Shown here in pieces: positions 51,201 to 63,535 of a stretch of DNA of 64,000 nucleotides. How positions within the stretch are numbered: the stretch's first letter is position 1; the number at the start of each line of letters is the position of its first letter. Made by a program: the position numbers and the translations under genes. The notes under the pieces were generated by a model. That model saw only the letters and a list, made by a program, of their open reading frames with translations, was not told the origin of the DNA and did no database searches. The stretch comes from Pyrocephalus nanus (lineage: Eukaryota > Chordata > Aves > Passeriformes > Tyrannidae), in contig CM076259.1 in assembly GCA_038380795.1 (NCBI GenBank), positions 29,556,977 to 29,620,976 on the forward strand, given 5' to 3'.

Positions 51201-54200
51201 ACTTGTTTCTGGAAACAGCACATGGGTGTTTTGCACTAGATTAAAAAGTGGTGCTAAAAATGCATCCAGTGGAAGTGAAATTATGTGAACAGTGTTTGTA
51301 TTTTTTTATTGACCTGTTGCAATACCTGTTTTGTAGGAAAGTCTGCAAGTTAGCTTGCCTACAGATGCTTCTTCCTTGGAGTGCATCTAAGTGCAGTCAG
51401 AGAAATCACTGAGAAGGGCTAAGATTGCTACACTGTGGAGTTAAAGGCATAATAGTCATTTATTCCCAAGCAAAGGGCACGCTACTTCAGCAGCCGATGT
51501 CTACCCCACTCCTTCCTTTAGTATTCCCTCTCTTTGCCCTTATTCCTCTCTTTTGCAGGAGGAGTATCCCATAGGCTCACCTCGCCGGTGTAATCCTTAC
51601 AAATACTGCGCTTGGCTTTGGAAGACTTCCGATTATAGCGGATGTGTTTACGGCACACCACAGCCTTCACGCTACCCCGGACTGGTTTCCCGTAAGTGTA
51701 CCTGGCAAACAGAGCACAGAGGACTTACATACAGAAACACTGGCTCAAGAGTGAATAACACCAGCTTTAGCCTGTGATTTGCAGTTATACAGCCCAGAAA
51801 CCTGCAGTATCTTCACGGTTCATGAGCTCAGCAGAGACCAGGAAGTAAAAGTTACCTCAGTAGACTGAGACAGAAGGCAGTGGGGGGTGAGTTCTCTCCA
51901 AGTCTACTCTAGTCCCACCAGGCAGGGCTAAGGGACATTGTGTTGGCCATAAGCTGAGTCAGTATTCCTACAACACTGTCACTAATAAATACAGCAGAGT
52001 TACTGTACTGTAGGGCACATGCTACACTGAGGGAATCCACTGCCACACTTTCAAAGTCACAGAGAAAGAAGTAAGGAGAGAGAATATGGAGGACAGTGAG
52101 AGTCCAGGAGAATTACTTAGTGAAGGATACCAGGGTACCAGACTTTGGGGTGGGGGTAGGGTTGTCAGAGACCATTATGTGTTCACTTATTGATGGCTGT
52201 GCAGTTCCCAAACCAGTAAGAATGCATCTTCTACCATGATAAGTCAGCTCACATTCCACAGACGTGGAGACGGAAGGTTTCCTCCAAAATGGTAACCACC
52301 TGAGGCATCTGGATAGAGACACTGAACTTGGGCAGCACTGTGTGGAAGCAAGAGAAATATAATTCAGTGAGAATAGAGAGAGTTCATTTGTTCCAATCCT
52401 TCCTAAGTGGTTGTTTACAGAAAAGAAATCTCTCCTTTCATTCCCTGGCAGCCAGCACAGGGCCTGGTAGGAATGCACCAGCAGCCCTGCCAGGATAATG
52501 TGATGGGAGTCAACAGCGTTAGTCTCCTCCCAGAGCACAGCTGTGGGACACTGCCTCCATCCATCCTCAGCACATGGGGGAGGAGAAAGCCAGTAGACCT
52601 GAATGAAAGTGATTGCACTTACTGGCAGGCAGTTACACATCTCAGGTGATAGCACAACTGGCACAGCTATTTACAGCTGCATGGCCTATTCAGTTCTAAG
52701 TGAGAGAGTGGGACTGGAGGCAATACACATTTCTCTGCTGCCATCAGCTTCCTGAGACTCTTACCATACTCCTCTACCCTGAAGGTACGTGTACGGTCAG
52801 GCATTTTGATGGTGTACTCTCCAACAGGTGCTTCTGCAGCCAGAGGGAAGGACAGATCCACAATACCTCCCGCGGGTGTAACATTCTGCCACTGTGCAAT
52901 TCGGTTGCCTTTGGGGTCCTGCACAGGTAGTAGTAGAGAGTAGTTAATTGATGGTGCAAAAAGACTCTATTGCAGGGAGTTCAAGCTACCAGTGTGGTCT
53001 GACCACCTCTCAGTTGTCCTGAGAGCCCAGGTCTATGACAAAGCTACAGTGCTCAGGCGAGTCCAAGCTTGATGAGGAAAGAACTTTTCCCCCTGTCTAA
53101 CTGACAAAGTTAATGGCACTGCCATCTCATTGACTGCTGGAAAACTGTGGTTTACTGCCTATGGGTCTAACTAAGAAATAGAGGTGGTCCTTCTTAGAGA
53201 CCTCTGTGGTGATCTGAGCTGGCATAGCTCCCAGGTCGCTGTGGAGACACATGCTGCCTAAGACATGAGCTACTGGGGAGTGATTTCCAGGGAGTCTGAT
53301 GTCTTAAATACAATCCCCAAGGAATTCTGGGTAAATGAGTCCAGGACTTCATGCAGGGGACCGTTAAAATCCAGTCCTGAAGGAACAGTGTCTCCCACTG
53401 CTGGTTCTTGTGAGGGCAAGATGCAGAACTCTGGGTGCAGTCTCACTGCCCAGCCAGTAAAGACAGTGATGACTTGATGGGTACTTCATATGGAACAAGT
53501 GGGAACTGCTGTTTGAAAAGGTGAAGCTGGTTCAGAGTGCTACGTCTGTATACAATGGCATAAAGTATCCCACTGGTATCTCAGAAACCATGCATTTATT
53601 CATTGCTTGCTGGGTATTGCATGCAAATGTGTATTAGCTATTGCCAGTTGCTGGTTGGAACTGTGACCTCTCAGCATGGGTATCACAAACTTTCAGGTGT
53701 CTTTCCTCAACTCAGGTGACTGCACTAAACTAACTGATTTTAAGAACAATAGCCTGAAAGCTGCTTTAGGAAGTTTTTCTAGCTGGGCAATCACAAAAGT
53801 AACTAGTCAATCTTATTTTTCTGTATGTCTCCTTAAAGAAACGTCAGGATTTTTACAAGTCTTCAATTCACAGGCTAGAGGGACTAAAAGTCCCATGACT
53901 ACTCTAGAAAGGTTTGCTGGAATGGCTTTCAATGGCACCCATCATTTATGCAGGGACCCCTGTGTGACTGGTGTCATGACACTGCACTGACAAACTTCTG
54001 TGGACACTGAAGGAGGGAAGGGCAAGAAGTCAAGGACTGTTCCCATTCATTCTGAGGTAACAGACTTTATGCAACCATATTTTCCCACCATCATCTCCAA
54101 ACCTGTGCCTTCCCCAAGATGAGAAGAGTTCAGCATTTTCAATAAAGTAGGTGCTTTACCTTCAGTTCCACCAGACGCTGCTGTGGGGAGGAAAAAACAG

Positions 54201-57200
54201 TTACTGGTTGGATGTTTCCAGGTGAATTACCATCAACATCCCTGGTATTTTTTATTCCCCAGCCATCTCTCAGTTTTCCCCAAGCAATTCCCAGGGACTG
54301 CCCATAACCCAACATCATGAGCAGCTCCTGCATTGCAGGTGGCGCTCAACACTGTTTGTAAGCACCAAAAACAACATTGAGACTGGCTGTCCACAATTGT
54401 ATCACCTAGTTGGGCCAAGTACTGATCCAGAGGTCGTGGAGGCTGCCTACAGCATTTTCAGATTTTCCTCTTGACTTACCATTTCACTGCTGGCAATAAG
54501 GTTCTGATCCAAGGTTACAATCCGCAACTTGACTATAAGGCAAAAGAAAAACAGGACTGGCTGAAATGAAATCAAGTTTCTTAATAATAAATAACAAGAA
54601 TGGATGGCTAAGAAAGATGTGCCCGTGTGCTTCAGTGAGAGGATGTGGGCAACAGCTACAGTCATCCACTCCTGGGCCTATGTCCAAAGCTCTGCTAGAA
54701 GCTGGCAGGCTGCTAGGAAAAAAAGTGTTAGAAGATGCGGTTTTCTGGGAAGAATGGCTGTGCTGGTGAGAAACAGCATTTTTCTGGACAGTGGACCTGT
54801 GGTGGGCCTCTAAGTCTTGCCTGCAGCAAAGTTCATCCTACTAGAAATGGTGGAGAGGCATGGGGCAAACAGCTGTACCCTGCATTGATCTGAACTGTGC
54901 TAGGGCAGTGGTGGGGCCTGTAGTACTGTGATCCTCATCTGAGGAAGTTTGTGGAAAAGAGAGGGATTTAGGGGCCTGACGGACTACCGTGGCTTTGACT
55001 GGAGCGATCATAACCAATATAACACATTGGCATCTGAACCTTTTCTCATGCATCAGTGAACACACACACTCCCTGTTCACACTGGCATGCTGTCTGCATA
55101 TGGCTAGTACTGGAGAAAACACAGGCCACACTGACATAGGAGAGAAGTATTCTAAAATCCCTCAAAGCCAAGAAAGGAGGTGAAGCCTGTGACCCACTTT
55201 CCCTGAGGAGCAGACCCTGTTCCAAGCACTAGAAGGTAACCCATGTTTTGTGTCCTAAGGACTGTTCTTTCTCTCACAAGACATGGCATTCTGTCCATAC
55301 CGATCTGTCCAGGTTTGTACACAGGTTTGTCCGTCTGGATAAAAGTCTTCTTGTCTGCATGCTTGATCAGGACTTTTTGCTTCTTCTGAAACTCTGAGTT
55401 GGCTCCCAGGACTGCGATAACAACAAAAGCCACTTCATCAGGATTTCCAGCAGGAGGAGGGACCTGCAGGTATAGTTATAACCATCATTCAGGGTGGATC
55501 CCATTCACTGATCCCAAGGTTTCTGGAATAATGATTATGATACTACTTTTGTATAGCTCCAGTTCTTCTTGCCCTGAAAGACCCCACAGAACATTTCAAA
55601 ATATTTTTTAGGAGAGTAAAATATTAGTAGAGCTACACAGCAGGAAGGACACTCACTGGCAGATCTGTACAGCTGAAGCAGAAGGTTCACTGGCCAATTA
55701 AGGTATCATCATGGGAATACACAATTTGCCTTTCTGCCCAGCAGAAGCAGAACTAACGCAATCTCCACCCTCCTGACAACCCTTGAAAATATATTACTCA
55801 CCTGGAACTTTGTGCAGTGAAAGAAGGTGAGCTGAGAAATGGACTGAGTGATCAGTGTCTCGTTCCCAGCTCTGCTTTGCAAGGTTACTGACACGTGGAT
55901 CGGGACTTCTTGCTTTCTGCTGAGCTGGAGACACACTGTCTCTGAGAAGGGGTAGTAGAGCTGCGATGGTATTGCCACGGCATAGTTTCTATTAAAAAAA
56001 GAAAGAAAGAGGAAAAAAAAAGGCAGGTAAAACTGATTTTCTAAGAGGACAGGTCTTGACCACAAGATTTAGGTACTTAGGAAGTACTTCTGGTTTCTTC
56101 ATTCTGCTGTCACAATGCCATTGAGACACCATCATAGGGACTGCACACATTAATACTGAGTCTGCACTATATGCTGCATGCCCATAAAAAGATAAAGTCA
56201 CTGCTTCCCAAACTGAAAGTGAAAAGAAGGTGAAGGGAGCTCCCCATGTCACGCAAGGGATCAGCAGCAGAGCTTGGCTTTCATGAAAATACCAAGAAGC
56301 TGTTCATACTTTTCGCTTGTTTTCATCTTTCATTGCACTGCAGCAACTTGAATGAAGGAGAAGCCAACAGTCAAGCAGGTTTCAAAACTCTTATCACTGA
56401 CTCCTCCCACATACTGACTCTGGACAGGTTCAGCCAGCAGCATGTTTTGCAGCAAAAGGAGGGCAGGGCCTGGAAAGATCAGAAGAGCAGGAGGCAGGGA
56501 GATGACCTAATGGAAGTTCTGAGCTGGAGCTCAGCACCCTGGCAAGAGGGAATCAAAGTCCTGCTGGCCAGAAGCCTTGAGTGCTTTCACACTTGAGTGC
56601 TGCCAAACTGCCTTGAACAGCTTGTCTGCTGCTAATATTTAGGGATCTGGTAACATATGCTAACAACATTTTGATTTTTCCTAATTAAGCTGACTCATGG
56701 CACCTCCCTCTGCCACTTGGGCCAAAAGATGTTATGAACACTAAAGACTCACTACTTGAACTTCCCATACTTCCCTGGCTCCTAATGACCCTTTACTCTG
56801 GAACATTTTTTTACACCCCTTTGACAATTCCTCCCTTATCCTTGCCTTCTGAGCTATAAAAGTACAAGACAGCATCTCAGAGGCTGTCAATCAAGGATTC
56901 CAAGATCCAGGCTGGATTCCGTTCTAATGAATCTACAAAAATATACAGGTGAGACAGTGGAGATACTACTGAAACAAGCGATACTTCCATAAACCAAAAC
57001 TTCATGCTGATGGTAGCAATGGCAAACAGGTAGCAGTAACTAAAGCACATAATTTGTGTGGCAGCTGTGTCAGCCTATGGAAGATGCTATATTCCTACTG
57101 GAAATGTTTTGTAAAACTAGACTTGTGCATGCCACACCACACAGAGCAGAAGGGAACACAGCTACAACCCAGTGACTTATTTTTCACTATAATATCTACT

Positions 57201-57891
57201 GTTCAAGCACAGTCATGCTTCTGTTTGCACCGGAGCCATAGTTGCAAAAGCAAAAGGCCTTCCAAAAGCAAGAACAAGTTCACAAGCCAGGATATCACAG
57301 CAGTACCTGCAGGAACAGAAGCTACATTCCTGACAGAGTATATGCAGAGGAGCAGTGCTGAGAATTAGCCTTGATAGAGGTCTGAGAAAAGGCCTGGAGT
57401 GAGCAGATGGGCTGCCGAGCCTGAATGAACACACTGCTTTACAAAGAGCATCCTTGAAGCATTAAATGGTGATCTATGACTCTTGGGAGAAAAGCTTAGC
57501 CCAAAACGAAACGTATTCTGGAACAGAGTAGGAGACATGAGATATTGGCATAAACAATTGCAGAAAGCTGGCAGAGTTGCTCTGCGTGAGTCTTTGCTGA
57601 AATACATGCTCTACATCAAAGGCAGAGAGCCAAGTGTTAAGGGGAGTGTGGGGAAGAGGGCACATGAAAACCAAGTGAAACCCTTGGAACCTGAGAAATT
57701 ATACCTCTCTGGAAAAACACTCCTCACCTTAAGACTTCTGTCCTGTTTCTGTCATACTGCCACCCCCCCCAGGACCCCCCACAGACCAGATTGTGTATTC
57801 AAAGCAGCTGAGGTTCTTACAGCATTGCAGGCATTCCAGCCGCCATAGGCAGGAGAAGGATGCTGCCCCACAGGAAAGCGATGCTCCACAT
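33264..57891 (-). CDS. Gene C: complete A2ML1-like alpha-2-macroglobulin family protein with an acidic bait, 1469 residues, 35 coding exons
   Basis: This encodes a secreted thioester protease trap. Exons in transcript order: 57891-57821, 55988-55802, 55463-55301, 54532-54480, 54180-54160, 52918-52765, 52337-52253, 51701-51581, 50777-50660, 49795-49686, 49387-49217, 47936-47712, 47590-47527, 47001-46856, 46706-46557, 45708-45505, 44829-44736, 44098-43945, 42691-42463, 42110-41993, 41806-41685, 41253-41202, 40796-40713, 40341-40165, 39885-39804, 39194-39038, 38528-38454, 38257-38086, 37648-37434, 37150-36935, 36558-36443, 35777-35687, 35397-35329, 34102-34000, 33304-33264. They sum to 4410 nt; exon phases match gene B throughout. 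The signal peptide starts [15 protein letters not shown]. The bait is about residues 700-748, then WFPETFIW. The thioester GCGEQ has Cys986 and Gln989, preceded by MSS instead of the usual MP-x. The C-terminus ends SAPCE, like mammalian A2ML1 (recalled). The gene is inverted relative to gene B, as after an inverted duplication. The donor of exon 17 is weak. It is not the classical chicken ovostatin, which is known to lack the thioester cysteine. Confidence 0.92.
40165..40341 (-). other. Gene C thioester exon 24 (MSSGCGEQ variant)
   Basis: This 177-nt exon is the same length as in gene B and encodes [18 protein letters not shown]. The reactive Cys and Gln are kept, so thioester formation is expected. 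The proline that normally precedes the motif (P-x-GCGEQ) is Ser. The donor here is a normal GTGAGT. Confidence 0.85.
43260..43740 (+). mobile_element. CR1 LINE fragment in intron 18 of gene C
   Basis: Sequences such as GGTCAGAGGGCTGGGACATT, followed by a CTGAAGGAACTGGGGTTCTT block, and a GATAGGACAAAAGCTAACAG segment match the forward 3' part of CR1. The copy is diverged and antisense to gene C. Boundaries are approximate. Confidence 0.78.
43945..45708 (-). other. Gene C bait-region exons 16-18 (acidic, aromatic)
   Basis: Exons 45708-45505, 44829-44736 and 44098-43945 encode residues 614-763. The left flank is [15 protein letters not shown] and the right flank is [13 protein letters not shown]. 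Between them is an aromatic patch [12 protein letters not shown], then about 35 residues with eleven Asp/Glu and a single Arg. Exon 16 is 51 nt longer than in gene B (204 against 153) and exon 18 is 39 nt longer. The bait therefore favours cleavage at aromatic or aliphatic sites rather than basic ones. This is an inference from composition. Confidence 0.72.
47937..49216 (-). other. Intron 11 of gene C
   Basis: This 1280-base intron was read on both strands. No exon, repeat family or regulatory motif was recognised. Confidence 0.5.
56691..56697 (+). promoter_or_regulatory. AP-1-like site upstream of the possible gene D promoter
   Basis: TGACTCA is a perfect AP-1 consensus about 160 bases before the TATAAAAG at 56855. 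A single 7-base match is weak evidence by itself. Its value depends on the promoter call. Confidence 0.25.
56855..56862 (+). promoter_or_regulatory. Candidate TATA box for an upstream gene D promoter, inside intron 1 of gene C
   Basis: TATAAAAG lies on the plus strand. About 30 bases on, transcription could start near 56885, and a strong donor CAG|GTGAGA follows at 56948/56949. A matching acceptor TTCTCTCCTTCAG ends at 59773, just before the gene D start codon. Together these suggest an untranslated first exon (about 56885-56948) spliced to 59774. Confidence 0.45.
56885..56948 (+). other. Possible untranslated first exon of gene D
   Basis: Inferred from the TATA box about 30 bases upstream and the donor CAGGTGAGA at its end. 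No transcript evidence is available. An alternative promoter directly before the coding exon (TATTTA at 59726) would make this exon unnecessary. Confidence 0.35.
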
Positions 57892-59773
57892 AGCTGATTG
57901 CAAGTCAAATTCTTCCTCGGAAAGCTTAGCCTCTCCTCAGCACCCCCTTTACTCCTGTTTCTGCTGTATTCCTTTTTCTTTCTCCCCCTCATCCAGAGCT
58001 GAAGGAGTATGCAGCTTCCGCCCTGACAGAGTGCCTGTTTCTCTCTTGGCTTCAAAACCAAGAAGATGGAAATCATGCTACGCGTGGCTGGAGCCAGGAT
58101 GTGGGCGGGTCAAAGGGGTGGAGACAATGCTTGTTGCCTACAAATCAGAGTCATTTGCTTAGAAACTTTGTAAGGCTTGTTGATATTTCTGTGGGAGTTG
58201 TCTTGCCTGCCTTATGCAGCACAGCTGATGGCAGCAGGAATAATACTTAGTTACTATATTTGGTACTGGGACTTCATTGAAAACATCCGGGGACAAATTA
58301 ATTCTTTGTGATGTCAGTGGATTTTGCTTCATGGTTGTTCTTCTGTCAAACTTTTATAATGTATTATTTGCTTCTTACTGAAATTTCACTCCTGACCTGC
58401 AGCCTCCAGCCAGCCCAGCCCAGGGCTGCACACACAGCTCTGTCAGTGCCCCCATTCTTCCCCAGAAGAAGGAAAGAACTTCAGCATGTTATTATCTTTT
58501 TGTTGTCTACTTGTTCTCATTTAACTTCAGAGATGGCCAGTTTAATGACTGTTCAGAGATGCAGAGCCATGTGGAGTGTTTCTTAAATCAGACGGAACTC
58601 AGTTTTTGTTTTTTTTTTTTTTTTTTTTGTCCTGCTAGTTTAGATTTGAACTCAAACCCCTGTTCATTTCAGAGAATCAAATATGCTCCCAGATCAGTGA
58701 CATACAGTGCTTTAAACCTGAAGTTTATCTGCAGTGTCAGTGCTAGGTTAAAGGCTGGTGTGTCCCCGTTACATCGGACTGTGCACTAAGAGGGTGGATG
58801 CTAAGCACATACATGGAGACTGTGCCAAAGTAAATCCAGGGGATTGCTTTAGCTGGGAGCTGGGCAGGGCTTGATGGCAAATTCACTCTATATTGTGTAC
58901 CTTTGGTTATGCTCTGCTAAAACAGAAACGGGGCCATGGCAGAATGAGGACACCGACCTTCAAATGAGGTTGTAACTTGAGGGCAAATACACCCAAAAGA
59001 AGAGTCTGGAGGAGATAGGTGGTGGTGTCAGTGTAGAATCACTTTATCGCTCAAGGAAACTGCCTGAAAACTGGACAACCAGCGTGGGAGCATGTAAAGT
59101 AGAGATTTGATAAAATATGTATGGACTTAAAATGTCATGCTTAATTTGGAAAGACCTTACAGTGGGTCTATGTGAGATGTTGGCAGTAGGTGGCAGGAGC
59201 CACCTTGGAAAAGGGTCTATACCCAGGAAGATCAGACACAGCTGGGATGGATGGGTGGAGAGAAATGATGGCAATGAACAGAATGCAGGTGATTTGAAAG
59301 GTTTTTACTCCAAGCCTTGAGTAATTATTGGACGAGAAGAAGATCCCTAATGATGATCAGAGAGTAGTGAGGATACATTTTAAAAGTTGAGGATGCTTTC
59401 TACAAGCTGAAGATAGTAGCTGGTATGCAGATTTGGCTCTACAGCCAGGATCCAGACCAGCCGCAGATGAGATGAGTTTTTCTCCTAAGTCCCCTTCAGC
59501 CTGAGTTAGAAGTCATATATCCCCGTGTATATCCCTCAGTGCCCTGTTACCCATGGCCTGGAACACCATCTGAATGTAGATGTGGGTAGAGAGCTGTGCT
59601 GTGTGACCTTTACTCTGCTGGTGGTGGGAGCAAGTAAATATTAGCTAATGTCATTAGCCTGGAAGAGATACTATCTCCATATATCAACTGCCCTACTCTT
59701 TGGACTTAGGAGCATCTGAGGGGGGTATTTAGGATTGCCCCAACCGATCAGTACAGGCAGTTCTCTCCTTCAG
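57892..59773. other. Head-to-head region between genes C and D
   Basis: It should carry gene C's promoter, read leftward, but no clear TATA box lies within 200 bases of its start codon. A minus-strand TATAAAAG (plus CTTTTATA near 58350) lies about 460 bases upstream of it. A T-run lies at about 58605-58628. No coding exon was seen. Confidence 0.45.
58605..58628. repeat. Poly(T) run
   Basis: About 23 T residues, interrupted near the start by a G. This is a simple repeat or a reverse-oriented retroposon tail; no element was identified next to it. Confidence 0.7.
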
Positions 59774-59809
59774 TGTGGATCTTGTCAGCTGTCTGTCCCA
59801 GCCCAAGCA

Positions 59810-62800
59810 ATGGGAGCACCACTGCTCCTCTTAGTCCTGACCCTACTCACAGTTGCAGCTGCAGCAAGCCTGGAACCGTGAGATATCTCCTTTTGATTTC
59901 GGGGGCTTGGTGGAAGGGACTGTCATTAAAGGGTGGTGCTGAGGTGCTGCACTGTTCAGCATCCCAGAGCTGAATGGTGGGGGCCTTGTTCTCAGAGAGG
60001 CTGGGCAGAAGCAGGTCCTGCAGAGTCCTGCTGGAGCGCTGAGCGTCCAGCACCACTCCAGGTGCAGCCCCTGGTGTTGGCTTGTGCAGGCACTGCACTG
60101 CAAACACCACAAAGCTACAGAAGCCACAGAAGCTTTACCTCTGTTCATCCTGTGCTGGCGGGGGTGAAATTTGGTGTAAGGACTGAAGCTTAATGCCTCA
60201 GCCACTGAGTCTTCGGCTTCGTTCCTCACACAGCCTTGCTCTATGTACCTGCAATTGGGGTATCATACAGTGGGTAGTTGGGGCTTGGCTGTTGGCAAGA
60301 TGATGACAGAAATCTATCAGGAGTTCTCTAATTCCACACTGGGCATACTCTTCCTTTCTGGTTTGGAAGTGGAGCTGTGCTAAATTTCCTTCACTGCAGT
60401 CCTCCAGACATTTCTCACCCTTGGTCTACCTCTTCATGAGAGTAGCAGAGATTGATTCTGGCCTGTCCACTTCAGCCTCTGAATTGTTTTTGACCATGTA
60501 CTGCTCTCTTCTAGTCACTATATGGTGGTGTTCCCTGCTGTCATTCACCATTCCCAAGAGGAGAAGCTCTATATTCACTTCAGCTCCCTAACTGAGACTG
60601 TCCACCTGGCTGTAACCTTGCAGGCAACAACCCAGAATCACACACTGGTGCAACAAGATGTGGAGAAGCCAGGCACCTTTCAGTGCATCACCTTCCAGGT
60701 GAGTGTACATGTGGCTACTTGATTTGACCAATGCTTTCACCTTCACTTCAGACAACAGGACAGCACTTCACTGGGTACACTGTCCTTTTTCTACCCATAG
60801 GTTGCAAGCAGATTAAATATATTTCACTACCAGTGTCAGGCAAAATACAGCAGTGTCCTGAAGTCTAGGAAAGTAGGGAATCTTTGCTGTGTAGAAAAAA
60901 ATCTGTACTTTCAATGTGTATCATCCCATTTCATCACACTTAAAGCCTGGTGGTAAAGATTTGGCTTCAGTTCACTGAGTGTTTTGTCCCTAAAGATGCT
61001 TGTATATCACAGTGAAAGTCAGTGCATTGGGATTACGTTCTTTTCATCCTCATTTCCTCAGGAGCCTGCCCTCCAGCTCCAAGAGGACCGTTCTGCTTTA
61101 AAGCTGCATCTGTATTGCCAGATGTAGTTGCAGTCTGCACAGACATTGAGCTTGCTTTAATTTAGCTGTGATGGTGTTGAACCCACAATGAACTGAATTT
61201 CACCTGGTGCAATCTGGGTATTTCTTGAGTGGCTTGAGTTCCTGTCGTTGCAACTATGCTGCTGTAGTTAGCTTAACTAGACACACTGACTACAGAACCT
61301 TAAGTTACATTTCTGGAGAGCCATGGAGATGTGTCTGGTGCTGAGGCTCTGCAAACTGCCCCTCTCTTCCTCAGCACTATACAAAGTCACTGTGCCTATG
61401 CCCTGCTTGTTCTTCAGATTCAGCACAACTCAAGGAGGGGCTGTAGTCACTTTTGGGTTTTGCATCAACAAGACAATGATTAACTAAGAGTTTGGTGCCA
61501 GCCTTTAGGGGAGAGCAACTCCTGGTTCTGGAAAGCCAAGCAAGTCTGCCGTTAGCTAAAAAAAAAACAACCCCCAAAAACCTTTCTGCTGGTGAACTCG
61601 GTCTTTCTGATACTGAGATGTCCTGTGTTGTTCTGATCACTATTTCATCTCCCATTGCTGCAGATCTGACTTCCCTATGGTTTTATTTGGTTCCATAAAA
61701 CTCTCACATATATGTGAAGTGGCAGAATGACATGCCAGTTGGTTAACTCTTAGATTCCTGAACAAGAGGCAGATAGCAACTACTTCTTCTCCCTCTAATG
61801 AAAAATGGGTTACAGACAAAGTCATACAGTGGAATTTGAACTCTGAAGTTTCAGGGATTTTTTTAACAATGAGATGATGTCTCACATCTAGGATAAGATG
61901 CAAAGTCTCTGATGAATTTGTTTTCCATTTCCTTGTGCCAATCAATCTAGGTGCCAGAGTTCAAGTTCGTACCCACAGAAAGAGATGATTACACACCACA
62001 GGTAAGATCCCTCTTTTGGCTGCCTTGCCTCTTAGAAATTAGAAGGCTTCAGCTTCTCTTGTGTCTGAGCCATGGTAATGCTGCTGATGCAGGGTGGGAA
62101 AGGTAGGAAAGAGGAAAAAGAAATGTGGAAAGAGGCAAACATGACAAGGAGAAAGGCAGAGAAAAGAGAATGAGGAAGCTGGGAAGCACAGAGAAGACTA
62201 TTTCTTGGGAAAGGAGAGAGATAAAGAAGGGGAAGGGAGGAGGGGGAAGTTGGAGATTTTGGTAGGACAGGTGTCTCTGTTTCTTCTTCAAGCTCTTTGT
62301 AGTCTCAGGTAGTTTGTTTATTTTTTTAACCTGACAGCCAGAGGAGGTGGCTTTTCTGCATGTCCTGATCCACAGCAGGGACAGTGTACTCTTTGAGGGT
62401 CACAAGAAAGTTCTGGTCACGCCCCAGAAGAATGTAATTCTGATAGAGACAGACAAGAGCTTATACAAACCTGGACAAACAGGTAAGGCAAGAAGGTGGC
62501 ATGTGGAAATGGGGATGGAAGGGTCAAGGTAGCAGCCACATCTGGATGGAAGATGTCACCAAGTGCAGCAAGTTAAGCTTGCTGGAGATGGAAGAAAGCA
62601 GATCTCTATTATCAGGTGTTTCCAGTAACAGTTTGAGTCAAGATGTTCCCCTCCAAGATGTGCTACACCAATTCCCAGCCTGCTGCTCCTGGGTACTGTT
62701 TCAGGGCAATACCTCTAGTGAGACCTGAAAGGAAAGCCAGGGCTCTCCAGGACACTGGACAACCTCTCATTTTTTAAAGACTGTTGTTAATATTTGAGTA

Positions 62801-63535
62801 AAGTCTAGAGCAACAGTTCCAAGCTGTGGAATTACAGAGAGTTACTCCACAGTCTTCACAATATGCATGGACTGCAGACAGATCCCACTGCAGACAACCC
62901 TACTGTTTAACTCAACATTGTAATCTTCCCAGGCGAAGGCAAGTGAGTTTCTACAGCCTGCAGCTGCATAGAAGCCTCCCAGACAAAGTCTTCCAGGGTG
63001 GGTTGTTTGTGAAAAGATCTAGATACCTCTGAGGTAAACAAGGAGACATGAATACTGGAGCGCATAAAAGGAGAAGCAGATTTGTGCAAGGACATGTTGC
63101 AGCCAGAATGCTTTAATATGCTTTTCTTTATATCTACAGTGAAATTTCGAATTGTGAACCTTGATGAGGACCTTAAGGTCATTGAAAATGAGGTGAGTAT
63201 CACCTTGTGCTTTTCTAGAAATAGGAGCTTCAGCATGAGACATATTGATAGGCTCATGAAAGAGACATCTCCTTTCATGAGTGTTAAACCATAAGAACAA
63301 ATTATCTTTGGAGGAAACCGCTCATCCACTGATCCCTTGGAGAAAGACTGCAGTGTGCACTGGCACAAAGGGTGGAGAAGACCTAGTATGGGGTCTGGAT
63401 GGGGCAGAATTTCCTGATCAAGGGCCCACATCAGGCAGAGTTATTTATACTGGTTCACAAGGATGGTGTTTTGCACTGGACAAAACTGAGTTTGTGTTTC
63501 TTTTGTTTTTACAGTATCCCCAGATATGGCTTCAG
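59810..63535 (+). CDS. Gene D, 5' part: alpha-2-macroglobulin family protein (first six coding exons, partial)
   Basis: This is the start of a further secreted A2M-type protease inhibitor, cut by the right edge. Exons are 59810-59877, 60515-60698, 61951-62001, 62338-62482, 63140-63192 and 63515-63535. They total 522 nt, 174 codons, in frame. The signal peptide is MGAPLLLLVLTLLTVAAAAS. Exon 2 encodes the first macroglobulin domain (PHYMVVFPAVIHHSQEE...CITFQ, equivalent to PRYLIIIPASLPYPS in gene B). LIETDKSLYKPGQT matches the family signature at the end of exon 3, then KFRIVNLDED and the 21-nt exon YPQIWLQ. Lengths 184, 53 and 21 equal the paralogues. Exon 3 is split: a 51-nt exon is followed by a 145-nt exon, where genes B and C have one 163-nt exon. 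Family membership is firm; the orthologue cannot be named from the N-terminus alone. Confidence 0.87.
62085..62260 (+). repeat. Purine-rich tract in gene D intron
   Basis: About 175 bases are almost entirely A and G, with GGAAAGAGGAAAAAG-like repeats, between the two halves of exon 3. This is low-complexity sequence. Confidence 0.65.

Noticed and set aside
7793..57891. Calling gene B or gene C ovostatin
   Set aside because: The classical chicken ovostatin lacks the thioester cysteine. Both genes keep GCGEQ, and their C-termini and bait flanks look more like A2ML1.
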